Part shown: in pieces, positions 1-7,927 of the stretch
Numbering within the stretch: position 1 is the first letter of the stretch
Layout: each line of letters begins with the position of its first letter
Origin: JBPOIS01 sp052034295
GTDB lineage: Bacteria > Pseudomonadota > Gammaproteobacteria > Pseudomonadales > Moraxellaceae
Direction of reading: 5' to 3'
DNA: 14,508 nucleotides
Assembly (NCBI GenBank): GCA_052034295.1
Contig: JBPOIS010000203.1
Span: 1 to 14,508 of the forward strand
The notes under the pieces: generated by a model
The model's input: only the letters and a program-made list of their open reading frames with translations
What the model was told of the DNA's origin: nothing
Database searches by the model: none
Translations under genes and position numbers: made by a program

Positions 1-1450
1 CGCGCTGCCCGTCCCGCGCGGCGCGGTCCCCGGCTGCCGCGTGCAACAGCACGGCGTCGATGAGCGGCATGGATTCAAACTGTGCCAGCAGTCCGCCCGC
101 CAGCCCCGCCAGCACATCGCCCATCCCCGCCGTGGCCATGCCTGGATTGCCCAGTGCACACCCGTGAATGGTCTGGCCATCGTGCACCAGACTGCCCGCC
201 CCCTTGAGCAGCACCTGCCCGCCATAGCGCTGTTGCAGCGCCGCCACCGCCGCCCAGCGGTCCGCTTCGAGGTCGGCGGTTGTTTTTCCCAGCAACCGTG
301 CCGCCTCGCCCGGATGTGGGGTCAGCCGCCAGTGCCGGGTCAGCTCAGGGTCCAAACGACTCAGATCGTCATCAGCCAGATGCCACAGTGCATCGGCATC
401 CAGCACCACACGGCGCGGGCGCTGCATCAAGGCGTCCCAGACCTGCTGCCACAGCGCACGGCCCCAGTCACCGCGCCCCAGCCCCATGCCCACCACCAGC
501 ACTTCGGCGCACGCCAGCAGCTGCGCCCAGTGCGGGTCCTGACTCTGGCCGTGTGCATCCAGCGCAATGCCCATCAGCGCCGGGCAGCGCACCAGTGCGG
601 CATCTATCGCCTGTGGCGATCCGGCCAGCGTGACCTTGCCCGCGCCCGCCCGCAGCACCGCTTCACCAGCCAGCAGCAGCGCACCGGCCATGCCGGTCTG
701 CCCGCCCACCACCAGCACATGGCCAAAGCTGCCCTTGTGGGTGTTGGGACGGCGGGGCGGCAACTGTGGGGCCTGAGCATGCCACAGGCCCACTGGAGGC
801 TGCACTGCCCCGGCTGGAATCAGCGGCAACACCTCGACCTGCCCGACAAAATCCCGTGCCGCGCCGGTCAACAGGCCGGTTTTCAGCCCGATCAGGCACA
901 GCGTCGCATCGGCCTGCACCGCACAGTCGTCCCAGACCTGCCCGGTGTCGGCATCCACGCCGGTGGGCACGTCCAGCGCCAGCACGGTGACGGGTACCGG
1001 ACATTTTTTACGCTGTTGATTAAGGGTCTGGATCACAGCTTGCAGTTCAGGACCGGGGGCACGCGTACAGCCGATGCCCAGCACGGCATCCACCAGCAGC
1101 GTGCCGGTCAGGTTCAGACCGGGCTGCCACCGCAGCGGCAGCAGTCCGCCCCGCTGGGCCTGCGCATGGGCGGTCTGTGCATCGGCACTGCCCGGCTCGC
1201 CCAGACACAGCCACTGCACCGGCCAGCCCGCCTGATACAGCCCCAGCGCGACCAGATGACCATCGCCGCCGTTGTTGCCGGTGCCACACAGCACGGTGAC
1301 CGGCTGCGGCGGATGGTGGCGCACGATCCACTGCACCACCGCCAGCGCGGCCTGCTGCATCAGCCCAAATGAACCCTGACCGGCCGCAAACCACGCGGCC
1401 TCCCATGCGCGAATCTGGGCAACGCGGTACACTGGCTGGGTGTTTGACAT
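1..1450 (-). CDS. nnr: Bifunctional NAD(P)H-hydrate repair enzyme Nnr (3' end outside the window)
   Basis: Repairs damaged NADH and NADPH: the N-terminal half epimerises the hydrates and the C-terminal half is an ADP-dependent dehydratase; a cytoplasmic enzyme. About 483 residues are visible, open to the left edge; family members are about 500 long, so only a short C-terminal piece is missing. Visible epimerase marks are GTGNNGGDG (56-64), DAVLGIG (121-127) and LDVPTGVDADTG (159-170). Kinase-like dehydratase marks are HKGSFGHVLVVGG (238-250), DADALWHL (351-358), LTPHPGEAARLLG (376-388), LLKGAGS (414-420) and GNPGMATAGMGDVLAGL (434-450), which holds the catalytic Asp445. The ATG at 1450 gives the usual short lead into VAQIRAWE. 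The gene diverges from queG, 8 bp away, the same pairing known in E. coli. No clear Shine-Dalgarno sequence is seen. Function is certain from the family; only the C-terminus is unseen. Confidence 0.95.
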   Translation of the reverse strand, partial: MSNTQPVYRVAQIRAWEAAWFAAGQGSFGLMQQAALAVVQWIVRHHPPQPVTVLCGTGNNGGDGHLVALGLYQAGWPVQWLCLGEPGSADAQTAHAQAQRGGLLPLRWQPGLNLTGTLLVDAVLGIGCTRAPGPELQAVIQTLNQQRKKCPVPVTVLALDVPTGVDADTGQVWDDCAVQADATLCLIGLKTGLLTGAARDFVGQVEVLPLIPAGAVQPPVGLWHAQAPQLPPRRPNTHKGSFGHVLVVGGQTGMAGALLLAGEAVLRAGAGKVTLAGSPQAIDAALVRCPALMGIALDAHGQSQDPHWAQLLACAEVLVVGMGLGRGDWGRALWQQVWDALMQRPRRVVLDADALWHLADDDLSRLDPELTRHWRLTPHPGEAARLLGKTTADLEADRWAAVAALQQRYGGQVLLKGAGSLVHDGQTIHGCALGNPGMATAGMGDVLAGLAGGLLAQFESMPLIDAVLLHAAAGDRAARDGQR

Positions 1451-1458
1451 GGTGAACA

Positions 1459-2640
1459 ATGCTCTTGACGGATCGGTCTGCTGCCCACAGTGCAAAAAAA
1501 TCCGCCCCACCGCAAGCCCACCTGCGCGACGACCCACAGGCCCTGCGCGCGCTGGTGCTGCGTGAAGCCGCGGCGCTGGGCTTTTCGGCCTGTGGCATCG
1601 CCCCGCCAGACACGCAGGCACAGGTGGAGTTTCTAAAAAACTGGCTGGCGCAGGGCTTTCACGGCGAGATGGATTTTCTGGCCGAACATCTGCACCTGCG
1701 CGCCGACCCCACTGCCCTGCTGCCCGGCACCCGTTCGGTGATCTGCGTGCGCATGGATTATCTGGCCGAACCGCCACCGCGCAAGCAGCCTTTTGGACAG
1801 GTTTTTGCACAGCTCAATGCCCCGTCCAATCAGGCCATCATTGCCCGCTATGCGCGCGGCCGTGATTACCACAAGACCCTGCGCGGCCGCCTGAAACAAC
1901 TGGCACAGCGGCTGGAGGCGCAACTGGGGCCGTTTTTGTCGCGGCCTTTCACCGATTCGGCACCGATTTTTGAAAAAACCCTCGCCCAGCAGGCCGGTCT
2001 CGGCTGGACCGGCAAACACACCCTGCTGATCCAGAAGCAGTCCGGGTCGTTTTTTGTGCTCGGTGAGCTGTTCACCGGGCTGGACATCGCCCGCGACACG
2101 CCCGCCACGGCGCATTGTGGCTCCTGCACCGCCTGTCTGGACATCTGCCCGACCCGCGCCCTCGTGGCCCCGTATCAGCTCGATGCACGGCGCTGCATTG
2201 CCTACCTGACCATTGAATACACCGGCAGCATTCCGCTGGAACTTCGTCCCCTGATCGGCAACCGGGTGTTTGGCTGTGACGACTGTCAGTTGATCTGTCC
2301 GTGGAACCGCTTTGCCCAGCTGGGCACCGAGACGGATTTTCTGGCCCGTCATGGCCTGGATCAAATCCGCCTGCTGGACCTGTGGCACTGGGATGAGACA
2401 GAATTTCTGACCAAAACCGAAGGCTCACCGCTGCGGCGCACCGGCTATGCCGGGTTCATGCGCAACGTGGCCATCGCGCTGGGCAATGCGCCGCCTGATC
2501 CGGCCATCGTGCAGGCGCTCCAGCAGCTGGGCCACACGCGCGGGGAACTGGTGGCCGAACACGCCCACTGGGCGCTGGCACAGCAACAGCGCCGCCTGCC
2601 GTGCAGTGGGGCTCAGTCCGACGCGGACCCGATGGCCTGA
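1459..2640 (+). CDS. queG: Epoxyqueuosine reductase QueG
   Basis: Catalyses the last step of queuosine synthesis, reducing epoxyqueuosine to queuosine in the wobble position of GUN-anticodon tRNAs; cytoplasmic, with a cobalamin and two [4Fe-4S] clusters. The 393 residues show the family pattern: TDSAPIFEKTLAQQAGLGWT (165-184) with the catalytic Asp166, then HCGSCTACLDICPTRAL with Cys220, 223, 226 and 230, Cys246 in ARRCIAYL, and GCDDCQLICPWN with Cys273, 276 and 280. These eight cysteines can ligate both clusters. The ATG at 1459 is the furthest possible start because a TGA lies two codons upstream; it gives a lead about 20 residues longer than E. coli QueG, so a later start is possible. No good Shine-Dalgarno precedes it. 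The 3' end overlaps the convergent ABC ATPase gene by 28 bp. Confidence 0.96.
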   Translation: MLLTDRSAAHSAKKSAPPQAHLRDDPQALRALVLREAAALGFSACGIAPPDTQAQVEFLKNWLAQGFHGEMDFLAEHLHLRADPTALLPGTRSVICVRMDYLAEPPPRKQPFGQVFAQLNAPSNQAIIARYARGRDYHKTLRGRLKQLAQRLEAQLGPFLSRPFTDSAPIFEKTLAQQAGLGWTGKHTLLIQKQSGSFFVLGELFTGLDIARDTPATAHCGSCTACLDICPTRALVAPYQLDARRCIAYLTIEYTGSIPLELRPLIGNRVFGCDDCQLICPWNRFAQLGTETDFLARHGLDQIRLLDLWHWDETEFLTKTEGSPLRRTGYAGFMRNVAIALGNAPPDPAIVQALQQLGHTRGELVAEHAHWALAQQQRRLPCSGAQSDADPMA

Positions 2641-3368
2641 AGCGGGGTCTGGCGCTCGTCGCGCTCAATCCGCCCATCCACCAGGGTGATGGTGCGGTCA
2701 CACTGGGCCGACAGGCGCGGGTCGTGGGTGACCAACAGCACCGCACAGCCAAACTCGCGGTTGAACTGGCGAAACAGCGCAAACACTTCGGCGGCGGATT
2801 TGCTGTCCAGATTGCCGGTCGGCTCATCGGCCAGCAGCAGCGAAGGCTGGCTGATCAGCGCGCGCGCCACCGCCACCCGCTGTTGTTGCCCACCGGACAG
2901 CTGATCCGGCTTGCGCTGCTCCAGCCCCTGCAACCCCACCTGCGCCAGCAGCCCATGCGCACGGTCGAGCTGGGCCCGCGTGGGCCGTCCCGTGGCGACC
3001 ATCAGCGGCATCAGCACATTTTCCAGCGCGGTGAAGGCCTGAATCAGGTGGTGAAACTGGAACACAAAGCCAATCGTGCTGCCGCGCAGGGCGGTGCGCC
3101 GGGCATCGTCCATGTGACGGGTCGGTTCGCCCAGCAAAAACAGCTCGCCGCCGGTGGGCCGGTCCAGCAGGCCAATCAGGTTCAGCAGGGTGCTCTTGCC
3201 GGAGCCGGAGCTGCCGATCAGCGCGGCAAAATCACGCCGCTGCAGGCACAGGTCCAGCCCGTGCAGCACCTCGACTTCGGTGGGCTTGCCGACATTGTAG
3301 CTTTTGCGCAGGTCCTGCAGGCGCAGGACCTCCTGACTGGCCTCATGGACGCGGGTGGGTTCAGACAT
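2613..3368 (-). CDS. ABC transporter ATP-binding protein, LolD/MacB type
   Basis: ATPase subunit that should power the adjoining FtsX-like permease at the inner membrane. The 251 residues carry a full set of ABC motifs: Walker A GSSGSGKS (52-59), Q-loop Gln104 in FVFQFHHL, signature LSGGQ (157-161), Walker B LLLADE (177-182) followed by PTGNLDS, and the switch His215 in VTHD. The start is the ATG at 3368, which overlaps the permease stop in the 8-bp string ATGTCTGA, a sign of translational coupling. The frame stays open upstream to 3536, but that stretch lies inside the permease gene and has no family character. It is the last gene of the regulator-kinase-adaptor-permease-ATPase run. Its final codons overlap the end of queG on the other strand. 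Sequence alone cannot separate macrolide, lipoprotein or metabolite exporters. Confidence 0.93.
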   Translation of the reverse strand: MSEPTRVHEASQEVLRLQDLRKSYNVGKPTEVEVLHGLDLCLQRRDFAALIGSSGSGKSTLLNLIGLLDRPTGGELFLLGEPTRHMDDARRTALRGSTIGFVFQFHHLIQAFTALENVLMPLMVATGRPTRAQLDRAHGLLAQVGLQGLEQRKPDQLSGGQQQRVAVARALISQPSLLLADEPTGNLDSKSAAEVFALFRQFNREFGCAVLLVTHDPRLSAQCDRTITLVDGRIERDERQTPLQAIGSASD

Positions 3369-4569
3369 GACGGATCGCCTCCACCGGATCAAGGGCGGCC
3401 GCGCGCCGGGCCGGAATCGCCGCCGACAGGGTGCCGGTGATCGTGGCCAGCGCCGCGGCGGCCACCAGCAAGCCGGGGTCCAGCGGGATAAAAAACAGCT
3501 TCGGCCCAAAGGTGTTGAACGCCCACACCAGCGCATGGCCGACCAGCCCGCCCAGCAGCGACCCAGCCAGCCCGAACAGCGCGCCCTGAATCAGAAACAC
3601 CCGCAGCATCTTTTGCCGGGTGGTGCCCATCGCGCGCAGGATGCCGATTTCACGGGTGCGCTGCACCACGCTCACCGACAGCACACTGGCGATGCCCAGC
3701 GCCACACTCAGCGCCACAAACAGCCCGATCATCTGGGTGGACAGGCTTTGCGAGCGCAGCGCATTCATCAGCTGGGCGTTGCTTTCCATCCAGCTCTCAG
3801 CCTTCAGACCGGTCAGCCGGGCGATGCGGGCGGCCAGGGTTTTGGCCTCAAAAATCTGCTGCACTTTCACATCAATCACCGTCACCGCACCGGGCAAATC
3901 CAGCAGGGCCTGTGCCTGCTTCAGGTCCAGATACACATAGCGGGCATCCAGCTCGCGTACCCCCAGCTCAAAAATCCCCGCCACATTCACCACACTGTCG
4001 CGGCCCTGCCCACCATCCAGCCGCAGTTTGTCACCCACCTGCACCCCCAGATCCGTGGCCAGTTGCCGACCGATCACGGTGTCTCCGGCCCCAACCCGGA
4101 AATGGCCGGCAACCAGACTGTCCTGAATGGGAATGATGCGCGAATAACGGGCGGGGTCAATGCCCACCAGGGCCGCCGACTGCAGGGCATCGCCCCGGCG
4201 CACGAACGCCGGTCCGGAGATGATGGGCGACACCGCCGTCACCTCTGGCAGGGCATCGAGCGCCTGCACCACCTGGGGCCAGTTGTTGATGGAGCGCAGC
4301 CGCTGGGCGCGTTTGTTTTCCAGCACCAATTGCACCTGTCCGGCCGGTGCAGGCCAGATCAGGTTGCGTTCTTCAGGCGGCTGCACCTTGATGTGGGCCT
4401 GGGTGCCAAGGGTGCGCTGGATGATGTTGCCCTGCAGCCCGGTGATCAGCGCGGTGAGAAACACAATCACCGCCACGCCGATGGCGATGCCCACCAGAAT
4501 CAGGGTGCTCTGGGCCTTGCCTTCGCGCAGGAATTTCAGCGCAATGGTCCATTCGATCCACATGGGCAT
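3361..4569 (-). CDS. FtsX-like ABC transporter permease (MacB/LolCE/DevC type)
   Basis: Membrane subunit of the exporter. The 402 residues follow the four-helix FtsX plan: one helix near the N-terminus (about 21-44), a large periplasmic domain (about 45-275) and three C-terminal helices (about 279-302, 325-350 and 362-386). The family signature REIGILRAMGTTRQKMLRVF lies at 306-325, and the protein ends in the usual PARRAAALDPVEAIR. The start ATG at 4569 shares one base with the adaptor's stop codon (TGATG), so translation is probably coupled; an alternative ATG lies two codons in. Only one permease gene is present, so the functional unit is probably a homodimer, unlike LolC/LolE, which needs two different ones. 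Together with a HlyD-like adaptor this argues for export across the envelope rather than lipoprotein release. The substrate is unknown. Confidence 0.92.
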   Translation of the reverse strand: MPMWIEWTIALKFLREGKAQSTLILVGIAIGVAVIVFLTALITGLQGNIIQRTLGTQAHIKVQPPEERNLIWPAPAGQVQLVLENKRAQRLRSINNWPQVVQALDALPEVTAVSPIISGPAFVRRGDALQSAALVGIDPARYSRIIPIQDSLVAGHFRVGAGDTVIGRQLATDLGVQVGDKLRLDGGQGRDSVVNVAGIFELGVRELDARYVYLDLKQAQALLDLPGAVTVIDVKVQQIFEAKTLAARIARLTGLKAESWMESNAQLMNALRSQSLSTQMIGLFVALSVALGIASVLSVSVVQRTREIGILRAMGTTRQKMLRVFLIQGALFGLAGSLLGGLVGHALVWAFNTFGPKLFFIPLDPGLLVAAAALATITGTLSAAIPARRAAALDPVEAIRHV

Positions 4570-5780
4570 CAGTCCAGTTTGGCCGGCAGTTCATTGCGGC
4601 TGGGCGAATCCACTGCCGCCGTCGCCGGGGTGACGCGCACCCGGTCGCCGGGGGCCAGTGTGGCGGGCGGGTCGGTCAGCACCCAGTCACCGGCCTGCAG
4701 GCCCTGGGTGATTTCGGTCTGGGTCAGCCCACGCAGGCCGAGCTGGACCGGCTGGCGGCTGGCCCGGCCCTGCCGCACCACCCAGAGTTCGGCACGATTG
4801 CCGTCCAGGGCTGACAGGGCATCATTGGGCACCACCAGCGCACGGGCCCGCTGGCCGGTCTGCACCGTCACCGACACGGTCATGCCCTGCCGCACAAAAT
4901 CCGGCACCGGCGCCACGGCCAGGCGTACCTCCACCGTGCCCCGCTGCGCATCCACACTGGGGGCAATCGCACTGAGCCGGGCGCGGAACGGTCGCGACGG
5001 GTAGGCATCGGCAATGCACACGGCCGTCTGCCCCACGGCCAGCACGTCGAGGTTTTTTTCATCCACGGGGACCACCACTTCGGTGTCTCCGGCGCGGGCG
5101 ATTTCAAACAGCACCCGGCCCGGCTGCACCAGGTCGCCCGGTTCGGCATTGCGGGTCAGCACCGTCCCGGCCACCTCGGCGCGCACGGTGGTCTTGGCCA
5201 GTTGGGCGCGACTGCTGGCCAGCCGGGCCCGCGCAGCGGCTTCGGCGGGCTGGCCCTCGTCGAGGGCACGCAAGGCCAGCTGTGCCTGCGCCACGGTGGT
5301 GCGGGCGCTGGTTTCGGCCTGTACCGCCTGCTCCATGGCCTCACGGGCAATCAGGTCACGGGCAAACAGCTCGCGGCGGCGCTGGGCCTCACGGCTGGCC
5401 TGCGCCAGCCGGGCACTGGCCTCCTGCAGCGCGGCCTGTGCCTGTGGACGGGTGGACTGCTGGAGCTGGGCCAGTGCGGCTTCGGATTCGCGCACCGCCG
5501 CCGCCAGATCATCGGCGCGCAGCACCGCCAGCACGTCACCGGGCTGGACCCGGTCGCCTTCCTGCACGCGCCGCGCCACCACTACCCCGGTTACAGGACT
5601 GCCGACCTGCGCCCGCGACACCGCCGCCACCCGGCCTGTGGCCACCACGGTCTGTTGCAGCGGCTGGGCCTGCACCTGATGGGCGGCCAGCTCGGGTCCC
5701 TGGGATTTCCGGTAAAACACACCAGCCAGTGCGGCCAGCAGCAGCACCAGCAGCAGAATCGGCATCGGGCGGAATTTCAT
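4569..5780 (-). CDS. Periplasmic adaptor (membrane fusion) protein, HlyD/MacA type
   Basis: Links the inner-membrane ABC permease to an outer-membrane channel of the TolC kind. The 403 residues begin with a membrane anchor (about 6-23, ILLLVLLLAALAGVFY after two prolines). Then come the first half of a lipoyl/barrel-sandwich domain (about 55-90, VQEGDRVQPGDVLAVL), a long Ala/Gln/Arg-rich coiled-coil hairpin (about 91-195), the second lipoyl half (AEVAGTVLTRNAEPGDLVQP, 201-220) and C-terminal beta-barrel and membrane-proximal domains. The anchor is uncleaved in appearance and has no lipobox cysteine. The ATG at 5780 is preceded by GGAAG at good distance. The gene follows the kinase after 84 bp and overlaps the permease by one base. 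No TolC-like gene is present in the window, so the channel must come from elsewhere. RND adaptors look similar, but the neighbours are ABC subunits. Confidence 0.92.
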   Translation of the reverse strand: MKFRPMPILLLVLLLAALAGVFYRKSQGPELAAHQVQAQPLQQTVVATGRVAAVSRAQVGSPVTGVVVARRVQEGDRVQPGDVLAVLRADDLAAAVRESEAALAQLQQSTRPQAQAALQEASARLAQASREAQRRRELFARDLIAREAMEQAVQAETSARTTVAQAQLALRALDEGQPAEAAARARLASSRAQLAKTTVRAEVAGTVLTRNAEPGDLVQPGRVLFEIARAGDTEVVVPVDEKNLDVLAVGQTAVCIADAYPSRPFRARLSAIAPSVDAQRGTVEVRLAVAPVPDFVRQGMTVSVTVQTGQRARALVVPNDALSALDGNRAELWVVRQGRASRQPVQLGLRGLTQTEITQGLQAGDWVLTDPPATLAPGDRVRVTPATAAVDSPSRNELPAKLD

Positions 5781-5864
5781 GAGGACTTCCAGGACATTGC
5801 AACGGGCTCAGCATACCTGATTCAGGGTGGGGCTGCAGATCCGACAGGCAGGTGGCCGGTTTTT
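5781..5864 (-). promoter_or_regulatory. Kinase-adaptor gap with a possible weak internal promoter
   Basis: This 84-bp gap is the only sizeable one inside the minus-strand operon. It holds a palindrome, CCTGATTCAGG, at 5816-5826, built from the same CCTGA half-site as the divergent operator at 7943-7996 but arranged head to head. Overlapping its edge is a weak -10-like TATGCT on the minus strand (5815-5810); no matching -35 is visible. It could allow separate expression of the exporter genes, or be chance, because the hexamer ACCTGA occurs several times in nearby coding DNA. No terminator is apparent. Confidence 0.25.
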
Positions 5865-7250
5865 TTACCCACCCTGTGGCTCAGTCACCGGCGGACCGTC
5901 TGGTTTTGCCCCCCGATCCCCTGACACCAGCGGCAGGGCCAGCGACGCGGCAAAGCCACTGTCCCGCCCAGCCCTGGGCGACTGCAGCAGCAGAGGGGTG
6001 TCAAGGCGCTGGGCGATCGCCTGTACAATCGCCAGCCCCAGCCCGCTGCCCTGTGCAGAGGCCCCGCCCCGTTCGAAGCGCTCCGCCAGCCGGGCCAGCA
6101 GCGCCGCGGGCACCGCGGGCCCTTCATTGGCGACGGTCAGCAGCCCCTGCGGACTCAGGCTGACCTGAACCGGCGCACCCGCAGTGCCGTGGCGCTGAGC
6201 GTTTTCGACCAGATTGCGGTAGACGATGGCAAACACGTCCGGGTCCAGATCCGACCACAGTGGCTCGGGCGGCAGCGTCAGTTCGATTGGCGCGGCCCCT
6301 GCACCACGGCCCAATTCATCGGTGAGCAGCCGCGCCACGGTGCGCAGGTCCGAGGCCTGCGCCAGCCGCAGCCGACCGCCCTCGGCACGGGCCAGCTGCA
6401 TCAGCCGCTCAGACAGCCGGGTCAGCCGCTTCAGGGTGGTTTCGATTTCGGCGGCCCGCAGCCGTGCAGCCGGATCCACGGTCTCGGCCTGCAGGCGCTG
6501 CGCCTGTGCGATCGCCCCGGCCAGCGGGGTGCGCAGCTCATGGGCCGCATTGGCGGCAAAACTGCGCTCCGCTTCGAAGGCGGCGGACAGTCGTCCCAGC
6601 AGGTCATTCAGGGTCTCGGCCAGCGGCATCACCTCAGTGGGCAAACCCTCCTGCGGCACCGGCGACAGGTCACGCACGCCACGGGACGCCAGCCGCTGGC
6701 GAAAGCGCCGCAGCGGCATCAGGCTGGCGCGCACCCCCAGCACGATGGCCAGCAGCGACAGCGGCAAAAACACCAGCACCGGCAGCCCCAGCCCCATCTG
6801 AAGCTCATGGGTCACCCGGCGGCGGTGCGCCAGTGGCTCAGCCACCGTGACCCGGACCGAGCCCCGCAGGGCCTGTTCACTGTAAAAACGGTGGGTGGCC
6901 GACTGCCCGAAGCCCTCCCCGCGCCAGCGTGCAAAAACCGCCGGGTCGGCATCATGGGACAGCAACAACACCCGCCCCTGTGCATCCCGCACCACATAGG
7001 TCAGCAGCTCGTCATGCTCGCGCACCTCGGCCAGCCGCCGGGCACTGCCGTCATCCTCACGCCCGACCACCTCGGCCACCGCCAGTGGCAGGATGCGCTG
7101 TGCGGTTTCCTGCAGGGCCGAGTCAAACACCGCATCCAGACCATGGTGCGCCAGCCAGGCGGTCAGCGAAGCCGCCCCCAGCCACAGCACGGTCAGCAGC
7201 GCGCCCAGCCAGAGCCCCAGCCGCTGCTGCAGGCTGTGCGGGGCCCTCAT
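5865..7250 (-). CDS. Sensor histidine kinase, QseC/PmrB type
   Basis: Inner-membrane sensor that should phosphorylate the adjoining response regulator. The 461 residues contain a first membrane helix (about 11-33), a periplasmic sensor of roughly 115 residues (about 35-150), a second helix (about 153-174) and a linker. Then follow the dimerisation and phosphoacceptor box FAANAAHELRTPLAG with His237, the N-box VYRNLVENAQRHG (343-355) and the G-box GSGLGL (401-406). The usual D-box DxGPG reads NEGPAVP (375-381), a variant seen in some QseC-like kinases. The start ATG overlaps the regulator's stop as ATGA, so the pair is co-translated. The sensor domain has no motif I can link to a ligand. Assignment as a kinase is firm; the signal is unknown. 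Confidence 0.95.
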   Translation of the reverse strand: MRAPHSLQQRLGLWLGALLTVLWLGAASLTAWLAHHGLDAVFDSALQETAQRILPLAVAEVVGREDDGSARRLAEVREHDELLTYVVRDAQGRVLLLSHDADPAVFARWRGEGFGQSATHRFYSEQALRGSVRVTVAEPLAHRRRVTHELQMGLGLPVLVFLPLSLLAIVLGVRASLMPLRRFRQRLASRGVRDLSPVPQEGLPTEVMPLAETLNDLLGRLSAAFEAERSFAANAAHELRTPLAGAIAQAQRLQAETVDPAARLRAAEIETTLKRLTRLSERLMQLARAEGGRLRLAQASDLRTVARLLTDELGRGAGAAPIELTLPPEPLWSDLDPDVFAIVYRNLVENAQRHGTAGAPVQVSLSPQGLLTVANEGPAVPAALLARLAERFERGGASAQGSGLGLAIVQAIAQRLDTPLLLQSPRAGRDSGFAASLALPLVSGDRGAKPDGPPVTEPQGG

Positions 7251-7906
7251 GGCAGCCCCAGCCGATAGCCCAGCCCGCGTTCGGTTGCGATCACTGCGGC
7301 ACCGAGTTTTTTGCGCAGGCGGCTGATGTGCACTTCGATGGTGTTGCTTTCCACTTCGGCATCAAAGTCATACAGTTTTTCTTCGAGCTGGGACCTGGAA
7401 AACAGCTGGCCGGGACGTGACAGAAAAGCTTCAAACAACACCCATTCCCGCGCGGTCAGCTGCACCGGCTGGCCGTCGCGGAGAATGCGCCGGGCCGCCA
7501 GGTCGATCTGCAGGGGGCCGTGGGTGATCAGGGGATTGGGATTGCCCCCATAGCGGCGGGCCACCGAGCCCATGCGCGCCGACAGCTCAGCCAGATCAAA
7601 GGGTTTGACCAGATAATCATCGGCCCCGGCATTCAGGCCCTCGATGCGGTCGGACACCTGATCCAGCGCGGTGAGGATGATCACCGGCGTGGCCGCACCA
7701 CGGCTGCGCAGGCGCCGCAAAAACGCAATGCCCCGGCCATCCGGCAGCATCAGGTCCAGCAGCAGCAGATCATAGGGCACCCCCGCCAGGGCATGGTCGG
7801 CAGCATCCAGCCGCTGCACCCAGTCCACCGAATGGCCATCGCTGGCGATCTGGTCCCGGACCGCAGCGCCCAGCACCGTGTCATCTTCAATCAGCAGGAT
7901 CCGCAT
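7247..7906 (-). CDS. Response regulator, OmpR family (QseB/PmrA-like)
   Basis: DNA-binding partner of the kinase. The 219 residues comprise a receiver domain (1 to about 118) with the acidic pair Glu7/Asp8/Asp9 in LLIEDD, phosphoacceptor Asp51 in LLLLDLMLPDG, a conserved Thr in ILTA and Lys in the VKPF motif. A winged-helix effector domain follows (about 125-219) with LTAREWVLFEAFLSRPGQ, SRSQLEEKLYDFD and the recognition-helix region SNTIEVHISRLRKKLG. The ATG at 7906 is preferred: AAGGG lies 8 bp upstream and the protein then starts MRILLIEDD like its relatives; an in-frame TTG two codons earlier is less likely. It is first in the minus-strand operon and lies next to two mirrored tandem repeats at 7943-7996 that are likely its own binding sites. 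The direct target set is inferred. Confidence 0.95.
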   Translation of the reverse strand: MRILLIEDDTVLGAAVRDQIASDGHSVDWVQRLDAADHALAGVPYDLLLLDLMLPDGRGIAFLRRLRSRGAATPVIILTALDQVSDRIEGLNAGADDYLVKPFDLAELSARMGSVARRYGGNPNPLITHGPLQIDLAARRILRDGQPVQLTAREWVLFEAFLSRPGQLFSRSQLEEKLYDFDAEVESNTIEVHISRLRKKLGAAVIATERGLGYRLGLP

Positions 7907-7927
7907 GTCCAAAGCCCTTTTTTTTGC

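Noticed and set aside
41..1372. 443-codon open frame on the plus strand opposite nnr
   Set aside because: Low-complexity translation without motifs, while the minus strand reads as a full Nnr protein.
1444..1449. Perfect TTGACA as a -35 box for queG
   Set aside because: It overlaps the nnr start codon, and no -10-like sequence lies at suitable distance before the queG start; a promoter there would start inside queG.
3369..3536. N-terminal extension of the ABC ATPase up to 3536
   Set aside because: The extra 56 residues are Arg/Trp/Pro-rich out-of-frame sequence of the permease gene; the ATG at 3368 overlaps the permease stop in the usual way.
2613..4569. Reading the permease and ATPase as the LolCDE lipoprotein-release system
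   Set aside because: Only one permease is present and a HlyD-like adaptor is in the same operon, which fits an exporter of the MacAB/DevBCA kind.
3355..5004. 549-codon open frame on the plus strand opposite the permease and adaptor genes
   Set aside because: Its translation is rich in His, Gln, Arg and Pro with no recognisable domain, and it lies antisense to two clear genes. Long antisense frames are expected at this GC content.
5841..5866. T-run after a G/C-rich stretch as an intrinsic terminator
   Set aside because: The stretch before the seven T residues does not form a good hairpin, and the orientation (plus strand) has no gene to terminate.
6189..7268. 359-codon open frame on the plus strand opposite the histidine kinase
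   Set aside because: Gln/His/Arg-rich translation with no domain; the kinase on the other strand has all expected motifs.
7907..7912. TTG start of the response regulator two codons upstream
   Set aside because: The ATG at 7906 has a well-placed AAGGG and gives the family's usual N-terminus.
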